From positions 1,054,001 to 1,118,000 of the forward strand of contig JAPLFG010000003.1 of assembly GCA_026390795.1 (NCBI GenBank): a stretch of DNA of 64,000 bases. Direction: 5' to 3'. This DNA comes from Ignavibacteriales bacterium. Its GTDB lineage: Bacteria; Bacteroidota; Ignavibacteria; Ignavibacteriales; Melioribacteraceae. Below are positions 45,420 through 54,429 of this stretch, in pieces. The notes below the pieces were generated by a model. The model saw nothing but the letters and a program-made list of their open reading frames with translations. It did no database searches and was not told where the DNA came from. Within the stretch, counting starts at the first letter, position 1, and every line of letters starts with the position of its first letter. The translations under genes and the position numbers were made by a program.

Positions 45420-45500
45420 TTTTTGTGTCACTTCGTGACTTGGAGTCTTAGTGGCATATCATTCGCCACAAAATCACAAAGACACAAAGAAGCGCAAAAA
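45420..45500. repeat. Long imperfect inverted repeat in the gatE-gatD spacer
   Basis: A 36-base arm at 45420-45455 (starts TTTTTGTGTCACTTCG, ends GTGGC) is matched by the reverse complement of 45465-45500 (GCCACAAAATCACAAAGACA onward) at 25 of 36 positions. The right arm contains the CACAAAGACACAAAG word common in spacer repeats. It would form a hairpin between the two coding regions. Confidence 0.6.
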
Positions 45501-45508
45501 GGAATTAT

Positions 45509-46894
45509 ATGGCAGATGATAATTACAAAGGTTACCGGGGGAATGCACTTTCGGTTTTAAAAAATTTTGATGCGCTTGTATGGAGCGATGTTGAAATAAC
45601 AACTACGAAAGGAAATTACAAAGGCATTATACTTCCCCGTTCGGAAACAGCAGATCCCTTTCACATTGTTATTAAAATGCCGATCGGTTATAACATTGGT
45701 GTTGCGGCGGATTTGGTAACTGATATAAAAATCAATGGAAGAAAAGAAGCACATTATAAAATTCCGGAAAAGGAGTTTCCATACGAGCCAAATAAACCAA
45801 GAGTAAAACTACTCGGAACCGGCGGTACAATTGCAAGCCGTTTGGATTATAGAACCGGCGCAGTTATTCCAGCTTTCTCTCCCGGAGAACTTTACGGCTC
45901 TGTACCGGAACTTGCAGATTATTGCAATCTGGAAACAGAAAAACTATACGGCGTCTTCAGTGAGAATATGGGACCCGATCAATGGAAAGGAACTGCAGAG
46001 GCGATTGGAAGAGAAATTGAAAAAGGCGTTGATGGAATTGTAATTGGTCATGGAACGGATACGATGCATCACACGGCAGCGGTTCTTTCGTTTATGGTAC
46101 AAAATTCTCCAGTGCCAATTGTTATGGTTGGTTCGCAAAGATCGAGCGACCGTCCTTCATCAGATGCCGCGCTGAATTTAATGCACAGCGTTAAGACCGC
46201 AGCGGAGAGCGATATTGCGGAAGTTATGGTTTGTATGTTCGGACCGACATCGGATTATTACGGATTGCTTCATAGAGGGACCCGCGTTCGAAAGATGCAT
46301 TCTAGTTATCGCTCTACGTTCAGAACTATCGGTGATATCCCGATTGCAAAAGTAAGTAGAGATGAAATCACTCCACTTCGACAAGATTACAAACGCCGGC
46401 GTAAAGACCGGAATGTAAAAATCAATACAGCATTCGAAGAGAAAGTAAGCATTGTTTATTATTATCCTAACATGAAGCCGGATATAATTGAGTCACTTAT
46501 TGATAATGACTATAAAGGAATTGTAATTGCAGGTACCGGATTAGGTCATGTAAACAAACCGCTCTACCCCGCGCTCAAACGCGCTCATGAAAAAGGAATT
46601 TCAATTTATATGACCGTGCAAACACTTTGGGGTTATGTACAAATGTATGTTTATGATACCGGTCGCGATATGATGGAACTCGGTGTAATTCCCGGAGAAA
46701 ATATGCTGCCGGAGGTTGCTTATATGAAATTGTGCTGGGCATTGGGACAAACAACCGATCAGCAAAAAGTAAAAGAGATTATGCTCACATCGATTGCCGG
46801 AGAGATTACAGAACGTGAGCCGAGCAACGGTTATTTAATTTACCAGGGCGGCTTGCCGGAAGTGGAAGAATTTATTTCAAAATACGTGAAATGA
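45509..46894 (+). CDS. gatD: Glu-tRNA(Gln) amidotransferase subunit D (archaeal type)
   Basis: GatD is the glutaminase subunit of GatDE. The 461-residue protein has an N-terminal beta domain (about 1-95) typical of GatD and absent from free asparaginases, then an L-asparaginase-like domain with LLGTGGTIASR (T107), HGTDTMHHTA (T183, D184) and GSQRSSDRPSSDAALNL. HRGTRVRKMHSSYRSTF contains the expected active-site lysine region. Ribosome binding site AAGGAATTAT precedes the ATG. All known catalytic positions are present, so a working glutaminase is likely. Confidence 0.92.
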   Translation: MADDNYKGYRGNALSVLKNFDALVWSDVEITTTKGNYKGIILPRSETADPFHIVIKMPIGYNIGVAADLVTDIKINGRKEAHYKIPEKEFPYEPNKPRVKLLGTGGTIASRLDYRTGAVIPAFSPGELYGSVPELADYCNLETEKLYGVFSENMGPDQWKGTAEAIGREIEKGVDGIVIGHGTDTMHHTAAVLSFMVQNSPVPIVMVGSQRSSDRPSSDAALNLMHSVKTAAESDIAEVMVCMFGPTSDYYGLLHRGTRVRKMHSSYRSTFRTIGDIPIAKVSRDEITPLRQDYKRRRKDRNVKINTAFEEKVSIVYYYPNMKPDIIESLIDNDYKGIVIAGTGLGHVNKPLYPALKRAHEKGISIYMTVQTLWGYVQMYVYDTGRDMMELGVIPGENMLPEVAYMKLCWALGQTTDQQKVKEIMLTSIAGEITEREPSNGYLIYQGGLPEVEEFISKYVK

Positions 46895-46900
46895 TTTTTT

Positions 46901-46939
46901 TTGAACTCTCAGGCACTTAGGAACTCAGGTACTTCTTAT
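46901..46939. repeat. Short degenerate tandem of ACTCAGG/ACTTAGG words
   Basis: The spacer after gatD has GAACTCTCAGGCACTTAGGA followed by ACTCAGGTACTTC, a degenerate tandem of a roughly 12-base word. It resembles the other word-like spacer repeats in this window. Confidence 0.4.
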
Positions 46940-47021
46940 AAATATCAACGTTCAATTTTCGGTGGATGTAATTGTTGAATGCTTGTATAATAGCACAACA
47001 AATTTTTGATCGGACTATGAT

Positions 47022-48089
47022 ATGAACACTTTAATTAACCAACAGACACTTCCCTCTATAATAGAGATGGAAAGAGCATATAAAAAAAGCGACGGAACTT
47101 ACGACGGGATTTTTTATCTCGCTGTCAGAAGCACAGGAATATTCTGCCGTCCTTCATGTTCTGCAAGAAAACCATTACCACAGAATGTTGAATATTTTCC
47201 TTCAGCGCGTGAAGCCGTATTCGCGGGATACCGTCCGTGTAAAAGATGCCGTCCGTTGGAAGCGCATGGGACACCGCCGGATTGGGTTTCAAAACTACTC
47301 AGTATAATTGAGACCGATCCTACCGCGCGATATAATGACCAGTTTCTCCGTTCAATTGAAATTGATCCGGCTCGTGCGCGAAGATATTTTTTGAAAAACT
47401 ACGGAATGACTTTTCAAGCATATTGCCGAGGAAGACGGTTGGGAATTTCTTTCGAGCAAATTAAAAACGGAATAGATCTTGATGATGTAGCACTTGGACA
47501 CGGGTATGAATCACACAGCGGATTCCGAGACGCATTTGTAAAAACTTTCGGCAAACCTCCGGGAAAAAGTAAAACTAGCGATTGTATCTTAACCGCTTGG
47601 ATTGAGAGTCCAATGGGACCATTGGTAACGGCTGCAACCGATAAGGGAATTTGTCTTTTAGAGTTTTCTGACAGAAGAATGCTTGATGCTCAATTTACTA
47701 CATTGAGAAAATTATTCAAGTCTCCGATCGTTCCTGGAGAGAACAAACACATTATTCTTCTCCGCAAAGAATTGAAAAAATATTTTGAAGGAACTCTTAA
47801 ACAATTTACCGTGCCGATTGTATTTCCCGGAAGCCAATTCCAGCAGAAAGTATGGAATGAGTTATTAAAAATCCCATCCGGAAAAACTGTTTCTTACGAG
47901 GAGATCGCAATAAAGGTCGGAACTCCAAAAGCTCAACGTGCAGTTGGGCATGCAAACGGGTTAAACAGAATCGCTATTGTTATTCCTTGTCACCGCGTAG
48001 TTAATAAGAATGGAAATCTCGGCGGATACGGCGGAGGACTCTGGCGTAAGCAGCGATTGCTTGAACTTGAGAAGCAAGTTAAAGAGTGA
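47022..48089 (+). CDS. ada: Ada-type methyl phosphotriester/O6-methylguanine methyltransferase and regulator
   Basis: The 355-residue protein has three parts. The zinc domain contains C42, C46, C73 and C76 (GIFCRPSCSARKP, YRPCKRC); C42 is equivalent to the phosphotriester-accepting Cys of E. coli Ada. An AraC-type helix-turn-helix follows (about 100-185), then the MGMT domain with the acceptor C323 in VIPCHRVV. It repairs alkylated DNA by suicidal methyl transfer and, once methylated, would activate alkylation-repair genes. Tag is 7 kb away. Confidence 0.93.
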   Translation: MNTLINQQTLPSIIEMERAYKKSDGTYDGIFYLAVRSTGIFCRPSCSARKPLPQNVEYFPSAREAVFAGYRPCKRCRPLEAHGTPPDWVSKLLSIIETDPTARYNDQFLRSIEIDPARARRYFLKNYGMTFQAYCRGRRLGISFEQIKNGIDLDDVALGHGYESHSGFRDAFVKTFGKPPGKSKTSDCILTAWIESPMGPLVTAATDKGICLLEFSDRRMLDAQFTTLRKLFKSPIVPGENKHIILLRKELKKYFEGTLKQFTVPIVFPGSQFQQKVWNELLKIPSGKTVSYEEIAIKVGTPKAQRAVGHANGLNRIAIVIPCHRVVNKNGNLGGYGGGLWRKQRLLELEKQVKE

Positions 48090-48114
48090 TTGGTTGTTGG
48101 TGATTAGTGATTAG
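48086..48114 (+). repeat. Left imperfect inverted repeat flanking the TcmP/DUF5131 operon
   Basis: A 29-base stretch (starts GTGATTGGTTGTTGG, ends GTGATTAG) matches the reverse complement of 49994-50022 at 21 of 29 positions. It overlaps the ada stop codon and ends 6 bases before the DUF5131 stop. Confidence 0.55.
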
Positions 48115-48120
48115 AAAAGT

Positions 48121-48843
48121 TTATGCTGCTTTTTTCAATTTAGGCATTTGACTCCAAGTTTTACCTTTAAGGAGTCTTCCATTTTTCTTTTTATTGACTC
48201 CGCCCCATTGCTTAAAGAAGAATGGTACTTTGGATTCTTTACAAATATCTCTAATTCTTAAAACCCAACTCTCTTCCATAGGACGAGCACCGGGACCAGA
48301 TTCTCCACCGACTATTACCCAATTAATATTTGTAAGGTCGAGGCTATTAATTGGACCTATTAATGGTTCAATAGACAAAAATTTTGTATCTGCATTAGTT
48401 TCTCGAAGATGATCTATTCTATAAGTGTAATCTTGATTTTCCACACTGACACCCATCCATATATTTTCACTCCACGGAATTATCGGATCAAGTTTCAGTA
48501 AAATATCGGAACGCTTTGTTAAAACCTGAAAGCGGTGCCAGCTCGCTTTGTTCATAACTTCAAAAGTGTTCAATAAAAAATTAATTGGTACATCTTTGTG
48601 GAAAAGATCACTCATTGAATTAACAAAAATCGTTTGCGGTTTTTTCCAAGTAAGCGGCAGTTCGAGAGCGTGTTCTTGAAGTGTTAGCTTAAAACCATTT
48701 TGGTAATTTTCTGAGCCCATAGCTTTGAGCCGCTTTGCCATTCTCTCAGCATAACAAAACTTACAACCCGGACTTATTTTATTGCATCCGGTAACCGGGT
48801 TCCATGTTGATTCTGTCCATTCTATTGATGATTTGAGTGCCAT
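48121..48843 (-). CDS. DUF5131 (phage Gp37/Gp68-type) three-Cys-motif protein
   Basis: The 240-residue protein opens with [20 protein letters not shown] and has C20-x6-C27-x2-C30 ([20 protein letters not shown]), the three-Cys motif of this family. The Cys spacing and a following (beta/alpha) pattern resemble a divergent radical-SAM or Fe-S enzyme. [22 protein letters not shown] and [14 protein letters not shown] are strongly conserved family stretches, and it ends with FFFKQWGG. No reaction is established. It starts 5 bases after the TcmP stop codon in the same operon. Confidence 0.9.
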   Translation of the reverse strand: MALKSSIEWTESTWNPVTGCNKISPGCKFCYAERMAKRLKAMGSENYQNGFKLTLQEHALELPLTWKKPQTIFVNSMSDLFHKDVPINFLLNTFEVMNKASWHRFQVLTKRSDILLKLDPIIPWSENIWMGVSVENQDYTYRIDHLRETNADTKFLSIEPLIGPINSLDLTNINWVIVGGESGPGARPMEESWVLRIRDICKESKVPFFFKQWGGVNKKKNGRLLKGKTWSQMPKLKKAA

Positions 48844-48848
48844 TAATT

Positions 48849-49934
48849 CTACTTTCCAAAAATAATTATTGTCCCGTCTGGGAATGTTCCTTTTTTTCTT
48901 TTACTCCCATCTTTTTTCAAAGTTTCAACAGTAATTATAGAGGATTCTTCTCCCAGTTTCAATGCACCAGTCAGATGTTTGTCAATGAAAGGTGTCGCCT
49001 CTTGTACATATTTTCTTACTTCGATTACATCAATTTTTTGTGATGAAAATTTCGTTTTTATTTCTTGAAGTAATAAATCAAAATTGTCTTTCCTAAATAG
49101 TATTACTTGGTGCTGATCTGTAGCATCAGAGAATTTATAATCTCCTTCAGCATCAACTTTCCACATCGCCTCTTTCATTTTTAAATGACCCAGTTTGTTT
49201 TTCGAAGCAAAAAATAAATAGTATATCGTCTTATCATTTTTATCACACATTTCAAAATATCTTACAAAATCAACCAACCCTTCTAATTGTTTCTGATAAA
49301 GATTTTGGAGATCCTTAATTCTATTAGCGGAAAAGGAAACAATTCTACTTGCCTCATCACTTCCAAAAGCCTCATTAATATGGTCTCCTGCCCCATATGT
49401 GTCAATAAATCTATTAATAGAGTCAACCATAAAAGTTATCAGGACTTCCACTTTTGGAATACTCAACAATCTCCTTACAACGCTAAATGGAATTCCGGAA
49501 AATCCAAATGGATCAATAAATACGAATGTCGGTGCTAATAATTTATTTTCAGAATCTAATTTTTCTAATAAAAATCCAATGACTTCATGAAATTTTCCCA
49601 TGATAACATTCACATGAATGTTACTCGGTAAATCAATTTTTTTTATTTCCCCATTCAAATGTTCAACTCTATCAATTCGTTCTTCAATACATAAAATATT
49701 TATTTCTTTTTTATATTCAGTAATATGGTTCCTTATTACATCTATTACTATTAAAGGGGAGCCTGGTTCGCCTTTTGAGTATCTACCTGGTCCAGAGAAT
49801 CCATCTATATAGTTTAACTTATCATTATATTTACTGATTATTGGATACCAGGCCTTCAAATAATTTTCTAAAATTTTGTGCTTAGCTAAGGTGTGTGGTT
49901 CGATTTCCCATAAAGTTTCTTTCGGTGTTGCCAT
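48849..49934 (-). CDS. tcmP: Three-Cys-motif partner protein (TcmP family)
   Basis: The 361-residue protein matches the TcmP family, named for its co-occurrence with three-Cys-motif (DUF5131) proteins such as the next gene. The N-terminus has [23 protein letters not shown] Rossmann-like core shows DGFSGPG (44-50), an acidic turn CIEE (82-85) and IDPFG (140-144), which look like motifs I, II and IV of class I methyltransferases. That makes SAM-dependent activity plausible but unproven. It starts about 90 bases from the right inverted repeat. The family is scattered and often in accessory regions. Confidence 0.88.
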   Translation of the reverse strand: MATPKETLWEIEPHTLAKHKILENYLKAWYPIISKYNDKLNYIDGFSGPGRYSKGEPGSPLIVIDVIRNHITEYKKEINILCIEERIDRVEHLNGEIKKIDLPSNIHVNVIMGKFHEVIGFLLEKLDSENKLLAPTFVFIDPFGFSGIPFSVVRRLLSIPKVEVLITFMVDSINRFIDTYGAGDHINEAFGSDEASRIVSFSANRIKDLQNLYQKQLEGLVDFVRYFEMCDKNDKTIYYLFFASKNKLGHLKMKEAMWKVDAEGDYKFSDATDQHQVILFRKDNFDLLLQEIKTKFSSQKIDVIEVRKYVQEATPFIDKHLTGALKLGEESSIITVETLKKDGSKRKKGTFPDGTIIIFGK

Positions 49935-49993
49935 AATATCCCCATGTTTAGACTTTATAATAACAATTTAAAGCATTCCCTTTATCATTGCAA

Positions 49994-50022
49994 CTAATAA
50001 CCGACCACTGATAACCAATAAC
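49994..50022 (-). repeat. Right imperfect inverted repeat flanking the TcmP/DUF5131 operon
   Basis: Plus strand reads CTAATAACCGACCACTGATA followed by ACCAATAAC; the reverse complement pairs with 48086-48114. It lies 60 bases upstream of the tcmP start and 4 bases beyond the stop codon of the neighbouring envelope gene. Confidence 0.55.
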
Positions 50023-50025
50023 TGA

Positions 50026-51444
50026 TTAAAATTTCCACCTCGAATCAATTGCAACTGTAACTCTCTTTGCGGAATTTGGAACTACAACAGATTCAAAATC
50101 CGGTGTTCCGAAATTCATTTCGAGAAATCCGAAATCAAATCCGCAACCCAATCCCCAATTGAATTTATCAAATCCACCGAATGAAAGACCAGTTCTCAAT
50201 GCAAAAAATCCTAAAACCCAATCTGCACCAACTGATACTCTTGGTTTTTTGGAGTTGCGCGGCTGATCATTAAATCCTTGATTGTAATCAAAAGCCAGCA
50301 ATAAATTATTAAGCTGCATTGAAGCACCGAGATGCAGAGCAGTCGCAAGCTGTGTGGTGAATTCGCTTATATATTTTCCATTATCTTTTCCAACGAGCGC
50401 TTTCACCAAAGAGTCGCGCTGACTTTGGCTTGAAAGATCATCTAAATAGATAGGCGAGTTGGATGAATATTGAGCGGCGTTTTTATTCCATTTAACACTT
50501 CCAATATCTGTAATTGAAAAACCGAAAGACCAGACATCATTCAATTTTGCATTCAATCCAAAATCAAGTCCCAAACCGTTTCCAGCCGGAGTTGGGAATG
50601 GGGTAAAATTAAAATCTTTTTTTACAGTTGTGCTTTTATCGAAGTCATATTTCACATTGAAGTCCGGCGAGAATGCGGCATATGCTAAAAAATCTCCCTT
50701 ACCCGTTATAATATTTCCCGCACCGGTTGTTAATTGAGTATTTACATGCTCGGTTCCAACATAAGCAAAACCTTGAATTATATTGAATGAAACTCCGACA
50801 GAAATTTTTTGAAATACCGGTAATATGTTTATGCTGCGCGCGTAAGAGAGAGAGTATTTACGAAGCCACCACGCTTTTAATTTGGTATCGTTAAAATTAT
50901 AAAGTTGATTTACTGGATTTCCATCTAAAGCAATGGATACTAGTCCTTTAGGAATAGTTACGTTTGAAGAAAAAACATCTCCCATTGAGAATGAAATTGT
51001 TCCGAATGCATTGCTTGGTTTAATGGAGATTGCAAAATATTGTAATTGAATATCGCTTGTTACCGCTCCGCCGTCGGCGAATAAGTTTTTCAATCTGCTC
51101 TTATCGGCATCGGTTAAATATCTACCTACATTCTTTCCTTCTGCGTCTTTTGTTTTAGTTCCGAAAAAATAATTGTATTCATCAATTGTCATAAAATTTG
51201 TTCCGACACTTCCCGATAGATTTGGAAGCGGAAACGAAATAACAAATTCTACGTGCTTTAAAGAATCGCTGAATAAATTCGCTGGATTACTACCGATCGC
51301 GCGTAATCCGAATGATGAAGTTACGCTTGTCTTTCCCATTGCCGCAGAACGTGCATCCGCTATCCCGATTGAGCCGCTTGCCTGTGGAAATATTTTCAAA
51401 GTAAATACGAATGCGATAACAAAAATTATTTTATACGCTTTCAT
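50026..51444 (-). CDS. DUF5723/PorV-like outer-membrane protein
   Basis: The 472-residue protein starts with a signal peptide (MKAYKIIFVIAFVFTLKIFPQ) and GSIGIADARSAAMGKTSVTS, as in PorV/OmpP1-type and DUF5723 barrels of this group. Alternating beta strands and a C-terminal aromatic strand (VTVAIDSRWKF) support an outer-membrane beta-barrel. Its start codon overlaps the stop of the upstream lipoprotein gene by four bases (ATGA), so the two are co-translated. Substrate or partner unknown. Confidence 0.75.
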   Translation of the reverse strand: MKAYKIIFVIAFVFTLKIFPQASGSIGIADARSAAMGKTSVTSSFGLRAIGSNPANLFSDSLKHVEFVISFPLPNLSGSVGTNFMTIDEYNYFFGTKTKDAEGKNVGRYLTDADKSRLKNLFADGGAVTSDIQLQYFAISIKPSNAFGTISFSMGDVFSSNVTIPKGLVSIALDGNPVNQLYNFNDTKLKAWWLRKYSLSYARSINILPVFQKISVGVSFNIIQGFAYVGTEHVNTQLTTGAGNIITGKGDFLAYAAFSPDFNVKYDFDKSTTVKKDFNFTPFPTPAGNGLGLDFGLNAKLNDVWSFGFSITDIGSVKWNKNAAQYSSNSPIYLDDLSSQSQRDSLVKALVGKDNGKYISEFTTQLATALHLGASMQLNNLLLAFDYNQGFNDQPRNSKKPRVSVGADWVLGFFALRTGLSFGGFDKFNWGLGCGFDFGFLEMNFGTPDFESVVVPNSAKRVTVAIDSRWKF

Positions 51445-53111
51445 TTAGAGTTCCCCTTTGGATTAATGTGATAATTAGTTGAACCGGAAGCGAGGAACTT
51501 AATGGTATTATCAGTTTTGAATCGTACTGATTGATTTCCAGAACCAGCCGTATTTAATTTGATTCTAACACGCATGTAGTAAGCATTCGCGATTTTATCA
51601 ATTTCGCTCTTAAGGGTTTTTACGGTAACGGTTTGTGTTGTGTTGGAGACAACATTTCCATTTGCATCAACACCGGCACCGCTTACATTAACAACCGTAT
51701 CTTGATCCTGGTACTTTGGGGGAAAATAAGTTAAAAAATTGTTGTTCTGATCATACAGCTTTGCTGTAAAACTTAAGGCTGCAGGAATTCCATTTGTTAT
51801 AGTCACTGATGCACCAAGAGAATTTACATCTTTTATTTTATCCCGGTCATCATTTTTAAAATCTACTTTTACAGAATCTGCAAATTCTCCGCCGCTCAAT
51901 CCGAACTCAAACGGGAATTCCATTTTACTGCTTACAATCAACTGGTCGTTGCCTGTAACACTAATTATTTTATTATTCGGATTAGCAATTCCTCCTACAT
52001 AAACTACAATGGAATCCGGAAGCTGAGAAAAATTTCTAAAGAAATTACTTACACTATCTGCGTTGAATGTAATAACTGAATCTGCTTGCGTAATAAGTGT
52101 TCTATCCAAAGTTCTCGAACTCAAAGTCATAACGCTCCTCTGCCCAATCGAATTTCGGGCTTCAACGGAACCGTTAATGCTAAATTCAACATTAGCAGTT
52201 AATCTCAAATGCAGTTCTATTTTCGGATTTTTCAAGTTGATCTGCTGGAACTTCAATTTATTTTGAATGTCCTTCACATCAAGCGCAACAGCACTTCTCG
52301 TTGCCTCAAAGACAGTTGGCTTTAACTGCCCTGTATATTCTGAAACTTTGAGGTCATGAAACTTCGCTTTTATTGTCAAAGATTTTTGAGGTAAAGTAAT
52401 TTGCTGTCCGTTGCTTCCGGTTGATGAAATTTTGGATTCCAGTGTCAACTGGTTTTTTACTCTTATTCCCTGAACTATTGGAATTGATGTTCGAGTTACC
52501 GATTGCAAAGGAAGAATATCAATTGGTCCCGCCAACTGAGCAATTATTTCTCCGCTTCCGGCATTTTTAAGTACAATATTTCTAAGAGTTACCTTTACCG
52601 GTGAAGGGAAATAATTAGTGATTGTTAAATCAATAGATCCCGATGCAATCTTTACAATCTGAAATTGATCTGCTAAACTAAAATTTCCGGACATATTTGT
52701 TTCGGGAAGTGCCGGTAATACGATTTGCATTCCGGGACTTACCGGAGGATTAATCCACGAAAGATCGATATCTGTTTGAATTGAATCGGAGCTGATGCTA
52801 ATTGTTCCCGGGACAGGATTAGAAGAAGGATCCGGTTTGAGTTTATCACCAAGCGTTATATTATCCACCTGCTGCACGCTGGAATAATAAAGCAAATTTT
52901 GATTCGCACCGTTAGTATAGTGCTGGATCTGACTTGATTTATTCTCAACAATATCTAACATAGTATAACTTTTATTTGCGATTGGAATGTTTAAAGAGAC
53001 ATCCCAATTCGGCGCTGTTGGTTCTTTAATATCGCATGACTGAACCAGCGCGAGAAGAGATAAAAGAATTGCCGAATAGAATATTGGATAATATTTTCGA
53101 TTAAAATTCAT
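51441..53111 (-). CDS. Large secreted lipoprotein, unknown function
   Basis: The 556-residue protein has a lipoprotein signal with lipobox LVQSC (Cys at about 26), then a beta-rich region with many Ile/Val/Thr/Ser strands. I do not recognise a domain. WDVSLNIPIANKSYTMLDIVE and TNYFPSPVKVTLRNI read like repeated Ig-like sandwich modules. Its stop overlaps the start of the DUF5723-like gene, so they form an operon. It probably sits on the outer membrane with the barrel protein. Confidence 0.75.
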   Translation of the reverse strand: MNFNRKYYPIFYSAILLSLLALVQSCDIKEPTAPNWDVSLNIPIANKSYTMLDIVENKSSQIQHYTNGANQNLLYYSSVQQVDNITLGDKLKPDPSSNPVPGTISISSDSIQTDIDLSWINPPVSPGMQIVLPALPETNMSGNFSLADQFQIVKIASGSIDLTITNYFPSPVKVTLRNIVLKNAGSGEIIAQLAGPIDILPLQSVTRTSIPIVQGIRVKNQLTLESKISSTGSNGQQITLPQKSLTIKAKFHDLKVSEYTGQLKPTVFEATRSAVALDVKDIQNKLKFQQINLKNPKIELHLRLTANVEFSINGSVEARNSIGQRSVMTLSSRTLDRTLITQADSVITFNADSVSNFFRNFSQLPDSIVVYVGGIANPNNKIISVTGNDQLIVSSKMEFPFEFGLSGGEFADSVKVDFKNDDRDKIKDVNSLGASVTITNGIPAALSFTAKLYDQNNNFLTYFPPKYQDQDTVVNVSGAGVDANGNVVSNTTQTVTVKTLKSEIDKIANAYYMRVRIKLNTAGSGNQSVRFKTDNTIKFLASGSTNYHINPKGNSK

Positions 53112-53495
53112 TTTTTGTCCTTCTGATTAATAAGTACTTATAAGTTTAATTGAACTTAGATATTTATTTCTGCTTCGGCAAGGAGGTAAAACACATTTTG
53201 ATGATTAGTTCTCTGCTTCCGGAAACAAGTATTTGCACCCGACGATATATATTTACAGACAAAATCCCGTTTTAACATTTCTTAACTAAATAGAATAATT
53301 TATTCTTTTCATTAGTACTGGGTCCTGCTGTTCCGGACATTATAATTCATAATTCGATTGACTGGATTGCAAAAGGAGTTGATGAACAACTTAAAGCAGC
53401 GTGTGATGAATTGCTGAAAGAAATAGACGCAAAAAAATAGAGCCGATTATTTATAAGAAGTAAAATAAGGAAGGGTTTTAAGCCCTTCCTTATTT
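53112..53495. other. Spacer carrying a coding remnant and a terminator
   Basis: This 384-base gap lies between two minus-strand genes. Its left half is AT-rich promoter-type DNA for the lipoprotein gene. Its right half holds a plus-strand coding remnant (53294-53440) and a strong hairpin (53463-53497), annotated separately. Confidence 0.6.
53294..53440 (+). pseudogene. C-terminal remnant of an unidentified protein
   Basis: The frame after the TAG at 53291 is open for 48 codons without a usable start codon. It reads NNLFFSLVLGPAVPDIIIHN and continues SIDWIAKGVDEQLKAACDEL, then LKEIDAKK and a stop. The amphipathic, charged C-terminal helix has normal protein-like codon use. A terminator follows 22 bases later. 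The rest of the gene is absent, so this looks like a deletion remnant. I do not recognise the parent family. Confidence 0.45.
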
Positions 53496-53497
53496 TT
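53463..53497. terminator. Strong bidirectional intrinsic terminator
   Basis: AAATAAGGAAGGG and CCCTTCCTTATTT form a perfect 13-bp stem with a 7-base loop, followed by T residues on the plus strand. On the minus strand it overlaps the stop of the membrane protein gene ending at 53496. Confidence 0.85.
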
Positions 53498-54413
53498 AAA
53501 GTGATTCGTTTACCAAAAATTCTTGCGTTAATAATGGTTTTGTTTGTTCAATCAGATGATCATTAAATAACACAAATTCACTGCCGAGAATCCACACCTT
53601 TGAGAACAATCTAAACCAAATGAAAATCTGTTGAATGATAAGCATAACTAAAACGGTAAATTCACTCCGCATATCAATTAATTCATCCAGCCAAAAATAA
53701 ATCAGCGTTGCGGCGACAGGAACAATCAGTAAAAGAATGTAGAGCGGATATACTACATAAATTTTCTTAAATGTGAATTTCAGCCCGGTAATTAATGCCC
53801 GCCAAACTTTTCTAGAGTCTTCTTTAACCAAAATAATTTTTGTGTAATCTGAGATTATTGAGATCAATATGAAAAAGAATAAATGCAGCACGCTCCAAAT
53901 TAATAAGATTACAAAAAGAGTCGGTTCGGTTGTGTTATCAACTGCCTTGGTAAAAATGGAAGAAAAAATTAATGCAATTATTGCAAAGACAATAAGCTGA
54001 AAAAACAAAACGTAAAGACCGAGACGCAGGAATCTGAAAAAATATTTTGTGCTGCCGGCAAAGAATGCCTGCGCTTTGCTTGTTATGGAAGATCCCTCAA
54101 AATATTTTAAGATGCCGCCGGCGAAAAACGCTGTAAAGAAGAAATAGAATAAACCAAACCATGTTAATTGCGTAATAAAAGGTTGAATAATATCACCATA
54201 GTTATTCATAAAATCAGAATAGACTGTAAAGTCAAAATTAGGAAGCAGTTTATATAATTCCATTCTCGCACCAGCCATTCCGGTTAATTGTGAATTGAAC
54301 GCACCAGCCGCAATTAATCCCAGCAATAATGTGCTTCCGTAGATAATGAAAACAATTTTTGTAGAGGTGCGAGCTTCTTTAAATCCGCGGCTGTATGATT
54401 TTAATATTTTCAA
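53496..54413 (-). CDS. Multi-pass membrane protein, unknown function
   Basis: The 305-residue protein has about six hydrophobic segments and starts MKILKSYSRGFKEARTSTKIVFIIYGSTLLLGLI, a layout seen in uncharacterised YckC-unrelated DUF-type inner-membrane proteins of Bacteroidota. No catalytic motif is visible. It lies 16 bases downstream of an M1 peptidase gene on the same strand and is probably co-transcribed with it. Confidence 0.7.
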   Translation of the reverse strand: MKILKSYSRGFKEARTSTKIVFIIYGSTLLLGLIAAGAFNSQLTGMAGARMELYKLLPNFDFTVYSDFMNNYGDIIQPFITQLTWFGLFYFFFTAFFAGGILKYFEGSSITSKAQAFFAGSTKYFFRFLRLGLYVLFFQLIVFAIIALIFSSIFTKAVDNTTEPTLFVILLIWSVLHLFFFILISIISDYTKIILVKEDSRKVWRALITGLKFTFKKIYVVYPLYILLLIVPVAATLIYFWLDELIDMRSEFTVLVMLIIQQIFIWFRLFSKVWILGSEFVLFNDHLIEQTKPLLTQEFLVNESL

Positions 54414-54429
54414 TTATCACCTCGCATAA

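Noticed and set aside
48086-50022. Transposon or insertion sequence carrying the TcmP operon
   Set aside because: No transposase, no clear target-site duplication, and the repeats are imperfect and related to a dispersed spacer family. The cassette idea is kept, an IS label is not.
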